Below, one piece after another: positions 54,008 through 63,156 of a stretch of DNA of 64,000 nt; position 1 is the first letter of the stretch, and each line of letters begins with the position of its first letter. The notes below the pieces were generated by a model that was not told where the DNA came from, made no database searches, and worked only from the letters and a program-made list of their open reading frames with translations. Location of the stretch: NCBI GenBank assembly GCA_910575615.1, contig CAJTEX010000013.1, forward strand, positions 1 through 64,000. Direction: 5' to 3'. Source of the stretch: Bacteroidales bacterium (GTDB lineage: Bacteria > Bacteroidota > Bacteroidia > Bacteroidales > Muribaculaceae). Both the position numbers and the translations under genes were made by a program.

Positions 54008-54877
54008 TCAGAGGCTTTCGTAGGGGATGGAGAATGTGTCGCCTTGCAGCGGGTCGCCGGTCTGTAGCCCTTTGCTCAGCCACGCCACGCGCTGTGACGA
54101 GCGTCCGTGGTTGAATGAGTCGGGAATCTCGCGCCCGGTGGCTTTCTTCTGGAGATAGTCATCCCCGATTTTGGATGCGGCCTCGATTGCGTTCTCGACA
54201 TCCCCCGGCTCGAGTGAGCCAAACATCTTGTTGTCAAGATTGGCCCATACCCCGGCGTAATAGTCGGCCTGCAGCTCAAGGCGCACGCTCATGCGGTTGG
54301 ACTCCTTTTCCGACATGCGGCTCATAGCCTCATGAGCGTCGTCAAGGGTTCCAAGCAGGTGCTGCACATGGTGTCCCACCTCGTGTGCTATGACGTAGGC
54401 GTATGCGAAATCCCCGCTCGCGCCTATCGACGACTGCATCTGTTTGAAAAAGTCAAGGTCGATGTATACGGTCTCGTCGGCCGAGCAGTAGAACGGCCCG
54501 ACCTGGGAGGTGGCGTTGCCGCATCCCGATTGCACAGCTCCTGTGAACATCACAAGTTTGGGACACCGGTATTCACCCCAGCCCTGGCGGCGGAACTCCG
54601 AGGTCCAGACATCCTCTGTACCGGCCAGCACTTTGGCTGTCAGGTCGGCGAGCCTTTCATCCTCTGCGTCGGGCTGGTAGGCGGCCTGGGTGGTCTGGCT
54701 GCCGGCCCCCTGGCTGATGACATTGCCAATCACATCGCCTATGTCGCCACCGCTCAGGAGGGTGATGATTCCGGCGATGATTACCCCCACGATTCCTCCG
54801 CCGATACCAACGGCGCGTCCGGATAATCCCCTGCGGTCTGAAATGTTGTCGCTCTTGCGTCGTCCGTCAAGTCTCAT
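54008..54877 (-). CDS. Neutral zinc metallopeptidase (YpfJ-type)
   Basis: 289 aa. A short basic cytosolic tail, one membrane anchor (about 24-42, GIGGGIVGVIIAGIITLL), a Gly/Gln linker, then the peptidase domain with HEVGHH (VIAHEVGHHVQHLLG). CGNATSQVGPFYC and YIDLDFF are conserved upstream. Further conserved motifs are RLELQADYYAGVWA and the C-terminal GDTFSIPY. It is anchored in the inner membrane with the peptidase outside. Substrate is unknown. It is probably cotranscribed with dnaB. Confidence 0.9.
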   Translation of the reverse strand: MRLDGRRKSDNISDRRGLSGRAVGIGGGIVGVIIAGIITLLSGGDIGDVIGNVISQGAGSQTTQAAYQPDAEDERLADLTAKVLAGTEDVWTSEFRRQGWGEYRCPKLVMFTGAVQSGCGNATSQVGPFYCSADETVYIDLDFFKQMQSSIGASGDFAYAYVIAHEVGHHVQHLLGTLDDAHEAMSRMSEKESNRMSVRLELQADYYAGVWANLDNKMFGSLEPGDVENAIEAASKIGDDYLQKKATGREIPDSFNHGRSSQRVAWLSKGLQTGDPLQGDTFSIPYESL

Positions 54878-55010
54878 AGCTGCTGTGGATGTCGTATTAC
54901 AGATTATTAGCAGACAAAGTTACATAAATTCAGACAAAAATCCGTAACTTCGTCCTCTAAATATATAAACGGTTTTTCAACACGAAATTTCTTACAACAA
55001 GATAAAAAAT

Positions 55011-57095
55011 ATGCGCAACGGCTTTTTCAGAGTGGCGGCATGCGTCCCCCCCGTCAGGGTGGCGGATATGAGGGCCAACACCGACGCTATGATAGACATG
55101 CTCCGTCAGCTTGACCACAAAGGGGTTGAGCTCGCGGTGTTTCCCGAGTTGTGTGTGACAGGTTACACCTGTGGCGACCTTTTCCATGACGATATGCTGC
55201 TGGAGGCTGCCGGCGACGCCGTAAGGGAGATTGCAGAGGCCACCAAAGGGATGCGGGTCAACGCCGTGATAGGTGCGCCGATGATGTATGACAACCGGTT
55301 GTACAACTGCGCGATTGTGGTAGGGCAGGGGATGACCAAGCTGACCGTCCCGAAAACCTACCTGCCCAACTACAACGAGTTTTATGAACGGAGGCTGTGG
55401 TCATCCGCCCCACGGGTGCCTGAGTCAGACGAGTCACAGATGCCGGTCTCGGCCAACAAGCTGTTTCAGGTGAATGGCGTGAAGGTGGGGATTGAAATCT
55501 GTGAGGACTTGTGGGTCCCGGTGCCACCGTCATGCCATGCCGCCCTTGCCGGCGCCAAGGTGATTGTCAATCTTTCGGCGTCGCCCGACATCATAGGCAA
55601 GTATGGCTACCTGCGTGACCTGGTGGCCCAGCAGTCGGCGCGGTGTGTGTGTGGCTATGTCTACGCCTCGGCCGGGTTCGGAGAGTCGTCGACCGACCTT
55701 GTCTTCGACGGCAAGGGGATAATAGCCGAGAATGGCAAAATCCTGGCCTCCACTCCCCGTTGGCAGGACTCGCCGCAGATGGTCGTCCGCGACATAGACA
55801 TCGATATGATAACCCGCGACCGACTCCATATCGGGACATTCGCCGAGTGTGGAGACCGTGAGAACGCGGGGCTGGCATATCCCGTAGTGCAGCAAATCAA
55901 CCTCAATCTGAGTGAGCTCCTTGATCCTGAGAGCAATGAGTCACTGCGGGAGAAGCTTGACAAGATAATGGGTAATGACACCGACTCCTCAGAGGAGGAT
56001 GATGCTCCGGGCCTGTTGCGCACAATTGATCCCCATCCGTTCGTGCCATGGGACGACAACGAAATCGACCGTCGTTGCGACGAGATTGTCAACATCCAGG
56101 TGGCCGGGCTGGCGCAGCGTCTGCGTGCCACAGGCTGCAAATGCCTGGTGGTAGGGATTTCAGGCGGACTCGACTCCACGCTTGCCTTGCTTGTCGCGAC
56201 CCGTGCTTTTGACCGTCTGAAGCTCGACCGAAAAGGAATAATAGGCATAACAATGCCTGGATTCGGCACCACGGGCCGCACCCACTCCAACGCGCTGACC
56301 TTGATGGACGCTCTCGGGGTGACTTTCCGTGAGATTCCTATCGGGCCGTCAGTGGAGCTGCATTTCCGTGACATCGGCCATGACCCGGAAGTGAGGGATG
56401 TCACATACGAGAACTGCCAGGCCCGCGAGCGCACGCAGATACTTATGGATGTGGCCAACCAGGAGGGCGGGATGGTGCTTGGCACCGGCGACCTCTCTGA
56501 GCTTGCCCTGGGATGGGCCACCTACAATGGCGACCAGATGTCGATGTACGGTGTCAATGCCTCTGTGCCAAAGACGCTCGTGAAATATCTTGTCAGGTGG
56601 TTTGCCCTCAGGTCGGAGAATCCCGATATGGCGGAGGCGCTTGTCGACATCATCGACACACCGGTGTCGCCCGAGTTGCTGCCGCCTGACGAATCCGGCG
56701 AAATCGCCCAGAAGACCGAAGACCTTGTGGGTCCATATGAGCTTCACGATTTCTTCCTGTTTCATATGCTGCGTTACGGATTTTCGCCCGCGAGGATTTT
56801 CTACCTTGCCTGCCAGGCATTCTGGGTTCAGCACCGCCGTAAGGTTTACCAAGGGAAAGGCGGAATGGAAGTGGGCCGTTACGAGCCGCGAGAGATATTG
56901 AAGTGGATGAGAACATTTTACCGCCGTTTCTTCAGCCAGCAGTTCAAGCGCTCATGCATGCCCGACGGCCCGAAGGTCGGCTCGGTCTGCCTGTCGCCCC
57001 GTGGCGACTGGCGTATGCCATCTGATGCCTCTGCCGCTGTATGGCTCGCCGCGGTCGACCGTCTGGCCGCCTCCATGTCGGCCGATGAGGAATGA
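55011..57095 (+). CDS. nadE: Glutamine-dependent NAD+ synthetase
   Basis: Last step of NAD synthesis: amidation of nicotinate adenine dinucleotide with glutamine. The 694 aa form joins an N-terminal nitrilase-type glutaminase (E46, K115, C164 in FPELCVTGY, PKTYLPNY, EICEDLW) to a C-terminal synthetase with the PP-loop GISGGLDSTLAL (about 378-390), GTGDLSELALGWATYNGD and the RRFFSQQFKRSCMPDGPKV end. The gene is single, with a 50-bp palindromic terminator behind it. Confidence 0.96.
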   Translation: MRNGFFRVAACVPPVRVADMRANTDAMIDMLRQLDHKGVELAVFPELCVTGYTCGDLFHDDMLLEAAGDAVREIAEATKGMRVNAVIGAPMMYDNRLYNCAIVVGQGMTKLTVPKTYLPNYNEFYERRLWSSAPRVPESDESQMPVSANKLFQVNGVKVGIEICEDLWVPVPPSCHAALAGAKVIVNLSASPDIIGKYGYLRDLVAQQSARCVCGYVYASAGFGESSTDLVFDGKGIIAENGKILASTPRWQDSPQMVVRDIDIDMITRDRLHIGTFAECGDRENAGLAYPVVQQINLNLSELLDPESNESLREKLDKIMGNDTDSSEEDDAPGLLRTIDPHPFVPWDDNEIDRRCDEIVNIQVAGLAQRLRATGCKCLVVGISGGLDSTLALLVATRAFDRLKLDRKGIIGITMPGFGTTGRTHSNALTLMDALGVTFREIPIGPSVELHFRDIGHDPEVRDVTYENCQARERTQILMDVANQEGGMVLGTGDLSELALGWATYNGDQMSMYGVNASVPKTLVKYLVRWFALRSENPDMAEALVDIIDTPVSPELLPPDESGEIAQKTEDLVGPYELHDFFLFHMLRYGFSPARIFYLACQAFWVQHRRKVYQGKGGMEVGRYEPREILKWMRTFYRRFFSQQFKRSCMPDGPKVGSVCLSPRGDWRMPSDASAAVWLAAVDRLAASMSADEE

Positions 57096-57115
57096 GCTGC
57101 CGGCAAATACAAGCT

Positions 57116-57165
57116 ACCGACAAAAAAACGGAGCTTCCGGCCGGAAGCTCCGTTTTTTTGTCGGT
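57116..57165. terminator. 50-bp perfect palindrome, bidirectional terminator
   Basis: Bases 57116-57140 are the exact reverse complement of 57141-57165. The arm contains ACCGAC, seven A, then CGGAGCTTCCGG. It lies between nadE (ends 57095) and the M13 peptidase gene (ends 57181). The CGGAGCTTCCGG core with A7/T7 flanks forms an intrinsic terminator on both strands. Confidence 0.9.
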
Positions 57166-57180
57166 TATCTCATGGAATCA

Positions 57181-59220
57181 TCACCAGATGACAATCTGCT
57201 CCTCGGGTGAGAGGTAGAGCTTGTCGCCGGGCTTGATGCCGAAGGCTTTCAGGAAGGGGGTGATGTTGCGGAGGGTCACATTGACGCGGTTTTCAGCGAG
57301 AGAGTGAACGTCGCCGATGGTCAGGTTGCGCTTTTCAGCGTCGCGGCAGTTGGATGCCCAGATGTTGGCGTAGTTGAGGTAGAATGCCTGCTCGGGGGTG
57401 AATCCGTCGATGAGGGCTTCCTCAGAGTTGATGTCCACTCCCTTGGCTTTCTGGGCGTCGAGGAATGCGGTGTGGCTCACGCGCAGACCGCCCTGGTCGC
57501 CGATGTTCTCGCCCAGGGTGTATGATCCGTTGGCCATCAGGCCGGGGAGAATCTCAATTTTGTCGAACTGGTCGGCCAGGCCCTTTGTGAGGGTGGCGAA
57601 AGCCTGGGCGTCCTCGGAAGTCCACCAGTTGGTCATATTGCCTTTAGCGTCGAAATTGCTGCCCTGGTCGTCAAAGCCGTGGCTCATCTCATGGCCGATA
57701 ACCACACCGATACCGCCGTAGTTCTCGGCATCAGATGCTTCGGGGTTGAAGAAAGGAGCCTGGAGGATGGCTGCGGGGAACACGATTTCATTCGCCATGG
57801 GGTTGTAGTAGGCGTTGACGGTCTGGGGTGTCATGCCCCATTCGGTCTTGTCGACAGGCTTGCCCCATTTCTCATACTCCTTCTTCTGGTGCCACATCGA
57901 AGCGTTGTGGATGTTCTGGTAGTAAGAGAGGGCCGGGTCGATTTCAAGCTCGGAATAATCTTTCCACTTGTCGGGATAACCGATTTTCACGGTGAAGCCG
58001 AGCAGTTTCTCGATGGCTTTGAGCTTGGTCTCGTCGCTCATCCAGGGGAGGTTGATGATGTGCTTGCCGAGGGCCTTGCGGAGGTTGCCCACAAGCTCGA
58101 GCATCTTCTCTTTGGAGCTTTCGGGGAAGAATTCCTCCACATAGAGCTGTCCGATGGCCTCGCCCATGTAGCCGTCGGCTGTGCTGAGGGCGCGTTTCCA
58201 GCGGGGACGCATCTGTTTTACTCCGCTCATTACCTTGCTGAACTCAAATGAGGTCTCGGTGAATTTGTCGCTGAGGTAGGGGGCAGCCTGAGCTACATAT
58301 TTCCAGAGGTAATAGTCTTTCTTCTCACGGTCGGAAAGCGAGGCCATCAGGTTGTCGGCCTGCTTGACAGTGTTGATTTCAGTGACGATCACCTGCTCGG
58401 GGGTGGCGATGCCCATTGTCTCGATGAAGAAGCGGTCCCAGTTGATGTGGGGATACATCTCCTTGAGCTGCTCGATTGAGCGGGGGTTGTACATGGCGGG
58501 TATGTTGCGGCTCTCCTCGCGGGTCCATGTCGAGTCGGCAAGCGCGGTCTCGATTTTCAACACATTCTTCATGATGCGGTCTGCGTCTTTCTTGGAGTAG
58601 CCGGCATTGCGCATCTGGCTGACAATGAGTTTTTTGTATGCTTCGCGGATTTTGGTGTTCTCCTTGTCGTTGAGCAGGTAGTAGTCGCGGTCGCCCAGTC
58701 CGAGGCTTCCCCCGGAGACATACATGGCGTAGACGTTAGAGTCGGCGAGGTCTTCCATGGGGCCGGCTCCGAAGAAGGGGGAGGAGTAATTGCCGTGCAT
58801 CCAGAGGAAGAGGTCTTCCATGCCCTCTGCCGGGGTGTTCTCGATTTTCTTCAGGTCAGCAAGGATGGGGGTGGCGCCTTCATTGTTGCGGCGCACCGAG
58901 TCCATGCCCTGTGAGTAGAGGGTCCAGACCTTGAACGCGTTGGTGCCCTTTTCAGGATTGGAGGCTCCGAGGTTCATCACGATATCCTTGACATTCTCCT
59001 CGGCCTTGTCATTCAGGACGTTGAACATGCCATAGCGGGCATATTCGTCAGTCAGCGGATGAGCCTTCATCCATCCGTTGTTGACATAGCGGTAGAAGTC
59101 TTCGCCCGGGGTGTAGGTCGAATCGATGAGCGTCTTGTCGACGCTGCCGAGATGCTCGGCTCCTGCAGCCATTGCTCCTGTCAGGAACAGGGCGGCGAGG
59201 GACAGTTTCATCATGTTCAT
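57181..59220 (-). CDS. M13-family metallopeptidase (PepO/neprilysin type)
   Basis: 679 aa zinc endopeptidase, exported: signal peptide about 1-21 (MKLSLAALFLTGAMAAGA). The catalytic motif HEMSH in VIGHEMSHGFDDQG lies near residue 510. The third ligand Glu is in the GENIGDQGG motif. The NAYYNP motif and the C-terminal LxPGxKxxLW-like end (GDKLYLSPEEQIVIW) are conserved; the usual final CxxW is replaced. It likely degrades oligopeptides in the periplasm. It is in the same orientation as ychF, whose stop is 45 bp upstream. Confidence 0.93.
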   Translation of the reverse strand: MNMMKLSLAALFLTGAMAAGAEHLGSVDKTLIDSTYTPGEDFYRYVNNGWMKAHPLTDEYARYGMFNVLNDKAEENVKDIVMNLGASNPEKGTNAFKVWTLYSQGMDSVRRNNEGATPILADLKKIENTPAEGMEDLFLWMHGNYSSPFFGAGPMEDLADSNVYAMYVSGGSLGLGDRDYYLLNDKENTKIREAYKKLIVSQMRNAGYSKKDADRIMKNVLKIETALADSTWTREESRNIPAMYNPRSIEQLKEMYPHINWDRFFIETMGIATPEQVIVTEINTVKQADNLMASLSDREKKDYYLWKYVAQAAPYLSDKFTETSFEFSKVMSGVKQMRPRWKRALSTADGYMGEAIGQLYVEEFFPESSKEKMLELVGNLRKALGKHIINLPWMSDETKLKAIEKLLGFTVKIGYPDKWKDYSELEIDPALSYYQNIHNASMWHQKKEYEKWGKPVDKTEWGMTPQTVNAYYNPMANEIVFPAAILQAPFFNPEASDAENYGGIGVVIGHEMSHGFDDQGSNFDAKGNMTNWWTSEDAQAFATLTKGLADQFDKIEILPGLMANGSYTLGENIGDQGGLRVSHTAFLDAQKAKGVDINSEEALIDGFTPEQAFYLNYANIWASNCRDAEKRNLTIGDVHSLAENRVNVTLRNITPFLKAFGIKPGDKLYLSPEEQIVIW

Positions 59221-59264
59221 ACTATAACTATATTGTTTAGGGATTGATATGTCTCGGTTGGTTG

Positions 59265-60368
59265 TCAGTTGTTGAAGAGGAAGTGCATTATGTCGCCGTC
59301 TTTGACCACATATTCTTTCCCCTCGACACCCATCTTGCCTGCGTCGCGCACCGCGCTTTCCCCTCCGAGGGCGACGAAGTCTTCATATTTTATGACCTGG
59401 GCGCGGATGAAGCCTTTCTCGAAGTCGGAATGTATGACTCCGGCGCATTTGGGCGCTTTCCAGCCGTCGACGAAGGTCCATGCGCGCACCTCGTCGGCTC
59501 CGGCGGTGAAGAATGTCTTGAGGTTGAGAAGGGCGTAAGCCGCGCGTATCAGTCGTGACACGCCCGACTCCTCCAGACCTATCTCCTGCAGGAATTCCTG
59601 GCGTTCCTCGAATGTGTCAAGCTCGGCTATCTCGCTCTCGGTCTGGGCGGCCACCACCATGAGGCCTGCTCCCTCCTCCTTGATTGCCTCGCGGACGGCG
59701 TCGACATACTTGTTGCCGTTGACAGCCGAAGCGTCATCCACGTTGCAGACATACAACACTGGCTTGTCGGTCAGCAGGAAGAGCTCTCTGGCGAATTTGA
59801 TTTCATCAGGGGTGTCAAGCGTCACGCTGCGGGCGGGTTTGCCCTGGTCAAGGGCTTCCTTGAACTTGCACAACACCTCATATTGCATCTTGGCGGTCTT
59901 GTCTCCCCCGGTCTGGGCCTGTTTCTGAGTCTTGGCGATGCGGCTTTCCACCGTCTCGAGGTCCTTGAGCTGTAGTTCGTAGTCGATGATGCCTTTGTCG
60001 CGGACAGGGTCTACTGTGCCGTCCACATGGGTGATGTTCTCATCGTCGAAGCATCTAAGCACATGGAGTATGGCGTCGGTCTCGCGGATGTTGGCGAGGA
60101 ACTTGTTGCCCAGTCCCTCCCCTTTGCTCGCTCCTTTCACCAGGCCGGCGATGTCGACAATCTCGACCGTGGCCGGGACGATGCTGCGGGGATTGCACAT
60201 CTCGACAAGCTTGTTGAGCCTGTCGTCCGGCACCGTGATCACTCCCACATTGGGCTCGATGGTGCAGAAAGGGAAGTTGGCCGATTGGGCCTTTGCGTTG
60301 GAGAGGCAGTTGAAAAGGGTCGACTTACCCACGTTGGGAAGCCCTACGATTCCACATTGTAGTGACAT
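59265..60368 (-). CDS. ychF: Redox-regulated ATPase YchF
   Basis: 367 aa Obg-family P-loop protein that prefers ATP and binds ribosomes. It has G1 GLPNVGKST (8-16), G2/G3 VDIAGLVKGAS, an altered G4 (NVDD), a coiled-coil insertion (about 130-200) and the C-terminal TGS domain with GWKAPKCAGVIHSDFEKGFI. A TAACTTTG box on the minus strand (60457-60450) lies about 80 nt upstream. Confidence 0.96.
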   Translation of the reverse strand: MSLQCGIVGLPNVGKSTLFNCLSNAKAQSANFPFCTIEPNVGVITVPDDRLNKLVEMCNPRSIVPATVEIVDIAGLVKGASKGEGLGNKFLANIRETDAILHVLRCFDDENITHVDGTVDPVRDKGIIDYELQLKDLETVESRIAKTQKQAQTGGDKTAKMQYEVLCKFKEALDQGKPARSVTLDTPDEIKFARELFLLTDKPVLYVCNVDDASAVNGNKYVDAVREAIKEEGAGLMVVAAQTESEIAELDTFEERQEFLQEIGLEESGVSRLIRAAYALLNLKTFFTAGADEVRAWTFVDGWKAPKCAGVIHSDFEKGFIRAQVIKYEDFVALGGESAVRDAGKMGVEGKEYVVKDGDIMHFLFNN

Positions 60369-60640
60369 GTCTGACTGTTTTATTCTTGTCGGCCATCCTC
60401 CATGGTGATGGCCTGTCTCGTTTTATCAGGTTAAAAATACTTCAAGAGGCAAAGTTACTAATTTTTTTTAAATAGGAACCATCCCGGAGCCTCAAACAGA
60501 TGGCTCTCTGGTGGGAAATTTGCCGTGTGCAGGCGGTTTTTGCGGCGTATATGGGCCATCAGGTGATTTTTTAGGGTGTGCGGTAAACAATTTCGTGGTA
60601 GAGCTGCGTTTTAAGATTATATAACATTTATCCAAGTCCT

Positions 60641-61258
60641 ATGAACAAATCTATACTTCCAGTTCTGGCCGCAGGGGCTCTCTTCATGCTGGTGTCATGT
60701 GACTCCAGGCAGAAACTCTCTGAGGATTTGCAGGGTGTGTGGGCCGGAACTCCCGAACAGTTGACCAATTCAGGCGCCGCCCGCGCCACTATGGTAAGGA
60801 TGATGGAATTCACATCCACAGGAAACGCCGGAGAGGGGAATGTCACCCTTACCGCTTATATCACGGTAGAGAACACTATGCCGGCCAACGACTCCATTGT
60901 GACCCCTCTGACCATCTCCGCGTCTGGCACGGCCACCATAACCGGCCTGTATCAGGCAAAGGATGACGACGACATGCTGCTCAACCTCGACGCGTCATCG
61001 TTGACGGTGAATGTCGACCCGAAAGGGGTGGAGCTGAGTTATGACGTGCTTTCAGGGCAAAGCGGTTCGCATCTGGCCTCGTTGCGTCCGGCAGCCGCGA
61101 TGCTCGCCTCACAGCAGATCGACCACGCCGCCCGCAACGTATTCTTCAACCTGACTGAAATCGAAGACATTAAAATAAACAACAATATGCTCAAATGTGA
61201 GATGGCCCACAAAGACCTCACTTTCAGGCGGCAGCCTGCAGGAGTGGCGGTCGAATGA
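60641..61258 (+). CDS. Small lipoprotein of unknown function
   Basis: 205 aa. The signal peptide with lipobox LVSC (residues about 17-20) predicts a lipoprotein. The mature part is beta-rich with Thr/Ser runs (NVTLTAYITVENT, LTISASGTATITGLY) and resembles Bacteroidales lipocalin-like or DUF-type lipoproteins, but I cannot assign a family. The C-terminus (LKCEMAHKDLTFRR) is basic. No operon partner is evident. Confidence 0.7.
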   Translation: MNKSILPVLAAGALFMLVSCDSRQKLSEDLQGVWAGTPEQLTNSGAARATMVRMMEFTSTGNAGEGNVTLTAYITVENTMPANDSIVTPLTISASGTATITGLYQAKDDDDMLLNLDASSLTVNVDPKGVELSYDVLSGQSGSHLASLRPAAAMLASQQIDHAARNVFFNLTEIEDIKINNNMLKCEMAHKDLTFRRQPAGVAVE

Positions 61259-61285
61259 GCCGTGTCGAAATTTGGCACCCTCGGA

Positions 61286-61318
61286 TTGAGGCTGTTTGGT
61301 AAAAATTTTGTAACTTTG
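61286..61318 (+). promoter_or_regulatory. Promoter of fumarase gene
   Basis: TTG at 61286-61288 and a consensus TAACTTTG at 61311-61318 have a 22-nt spacer. A long hairpin begins at the end of the -7 box. Confidence 0.65.
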
Positions 61319-61353
61319 CGGTACTCTCCTGGCTGCGTCCAGGGGAGTGCCGC
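61318..61353 (+). promoter_or_regulatory. 15-bp stem-loop at the fumarase mRNA 5' end
   Basis: Bases 61318-61332 pair with 61339-61353 over 15 bp (two G-U), loop CTGCGT. Depending on the exact transcription start, most of it would form the 5' end of the mRNA, about 75 nt before the start codon. It could stabilise the transcript; no riboswitch family is recognised. Confidence 0.5.
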
Positions 61354-61426
61354 AAACGTGTGCCGGCATATTTCTGACACCGTTTAGACAAGCCAACATT
61401 TTATTCGACATAAACGCATTCAACCC

Positions 61427-63076
61427 ATGGCAACCAAACCGTTCCATTACCAGGAGATGTTCCCCCTCGGCCCTGACACGACCGAGTATTATCATCTCAC
61501 CTCCGACTATGTTAAAGTTGAAAACTGGGGAGGCCACGAGTTCCTCGTGGTGGATCCCGAGGCGTTGACCGTGCTGAGCCGCCAGGCCACCCATGACAAC
61601 GCGTTCATGCTCCGTCGCGAACACAACGAGATGGTGGCGAAAATCCTCCACGACCCCGAGGCCTCGGACAACGACAAGTTCGTGGCGCTGACAATGCTCC
61701 GCAACGCCGAGATCGCTGCCAAGGGTGAGCTGCCTTTCTGCCAGGACACCGGCACGGCAATCTGCCACGGCGAGAAGGGGCAGCGTGTGTTCACCGGCTG
61801 TGACGACGAGGAGAAAATCTCGCGCGGCGTGTATGACACTTACACCCAGTGTAACCTCCGCTATTCCCAGAACGCCCCCCTCAACATGTATGACGAGGTC
61901 AACACCGGTTGCAACCTCCCCGCCCAGATAGACATCCACGCCTCCGAGGGAGACGAGTACAAGTTTGTCTTTGTGGCCAAGGGTGGTGGCTCGGCCAACA
62001 AGACCTACCTCTACCAGGAGACAAAGGCCATCATCAACCCCAAGACCCTCGTCCCCTTCCTCGTGGAGAAGATGAAGTCGCTCGGAACAGCCGCATGCCC
62101 TCCCTACCATATCGCCTTCGTCATCGGCGGCACCTCTGCCGAGAAGAATCTCGAGACCGTCAAGAAAGCTTCCATCAAATATTACGACAACCTGCCCACT
62201 ACGGGCAATGAATATGGCCGCGCGTTCCGCGACATCGAGCTTGAGAAGGAGCTTCTCGAGGCTTCGCGCAACATCGGCCTGGGCGCACAGTTCGGCGGCA
62301 AGTATTTCGCCCACGACATCCGTGTGATCCGTCTGCCCCGCCATGGCGCATCTTGCCCGATCGGTATGGGTGTCAGCTGCTCGGCCGACCGCAACGTCAA
62401 GGCAAAAATCAACCGAGAGGGACTCTGGATTGAAAAGCTCGACAGCAATCCCGGCGAACTCATTCCCGAGGAGATGCGTAATCCCGAGGAGAGCAACGCC
62501 GTGAACATCGACCTCAACCGCCCGATGGCAGAGGTGCTGGCCGAACTTGACAAGTTCCCCGTGGCCACTCGCCTCAACCTCAATGGCACAATCATTGTGG
62601 GCCGCGACATCGCCCACGCGAAAATCAAGGAGCGCCTGGATGCCGGTGAGCCCATGCCCCAGTATCTCAAGGATCATCCCATCTACTACGCCGGCCCCGC
62701 CAAGACCCCCGCAGGGATGGCGTCAGGCTCGTTCGGCCCGACAACCGCAGGCCGTATGGACTCTTATGTCGACCAGTTCCAGAAAGCTGGCGGTTCGATG
62801 ATCATGATTGCCAAAGGCAACCGTTCGCAGCAGGTTACTGATGCCTGCAAGAACAACGGAGGCTTCTATCTCGGCTCGATTGGCGGCCCCGCTGCAATCC
62901 TGGCCAAGGACTCCATCAAGAAGGTCGAGCTCCTGGAGTATCCCGAACTCGGCATGGAGGCCATCTGGAAAATCGAGGTGGAGAACTTCCCCGCATTCAT
63001 ACTTGTTGACAACAAGGGGAACGACTTCTTCAAGAAGATACAGGAGAAGTGCGCCGCCTGCCCCCTGTCTAAATAA
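61427..63076 (+). CDS. Class I fumarate hydratase
   Basis: 549 aa iron-sulfur fumarase (FumA/FumB type) that interconverts fumarate and malate. It has an N-terminal alpha domain with CQDTGTA and the cluster Cys residues ([25 protein letters not shown]), and a C-terminal beta domain with [24 protein letters not shown] and [12 protein letters not shown]. The end CAACPLSK is a Cys-containing tail. It fits the reductive branch to succinate used by gut Bacteroidales. It is followed by a terminator and gpmI. Confidence 0.95.
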   Translation: MATKPFHYQEMFPLGPDTTEYYHLTSDYVKVENWGGHEFLVVDPEALTVLSRQATHDNAFMLRREHNEMVAKILHDPEASDNDKFVALTMLRNAEIAAKGELPFCQDTGTAICHGEKGQRVFTGCDDEEKISRGVYDTYTQCNLRYSQNAPLNMYDEVNTGCNLPAQIDIHASEGDEYKFVFVAKGGGSANKTYLYQETKAIINPKTLVPFLVEKMKSLGTAACPPYHIAFVIGGTSAEKNLETVKKASIKYYDNLPTTGNEYGRAFRDIELEKELLEASRNIGLGAQFGGKYFAHDIRVIRLPRHGASCPIGMGVSCSADRNVKAKINREGLWIEKLDSNPGELIPEEMRNPEESNAVNIDLNRPMAEVLAELDKFPVATRLNLNGTIIVGRDIAHAKIKERLDAGEPMPQYLKDHPIYYAGPAKTPAGMASGSFGPTTAGRMDSYVDQFQKAGGSMIMIAKGNRSQQVTDACKNNGGFYLGSIGGPAAILAKDSIKKVELLEYPELGMEAIWKIEVENFPAFILVDNKGNDFFKKIQEKCAACPLSK

Positions 63077-63095
63077 CACAAACTGAACACAAGCG

Positions 63096-63127
63096 ATTTG
63101 CGCCGGGAACCACTTCCCGGCGCAAAT
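63096..63127 (+). terminator. Terminator between fumarase gene and gpmI
   Basis: ATTTGCGCCGGGAA and TTCCCGGCGCAAAT (63096-63109, 63114-63127) form a perfect 14-bp stem with a 4-nt loop, 20 nt after the fumarase stop. Confidence 0.75.
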
Positions 63128-63156
63128 TTCAAATCCGAAATATTAACATCCAAATA

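Noticed and set aside
61109-62677. 522-codon minus-strand frame across the fumarase gene
   Set aside because: Long only because the fumarase codons are GC-rich. The plus-strand frame has all fumarase motifs and a promoter.
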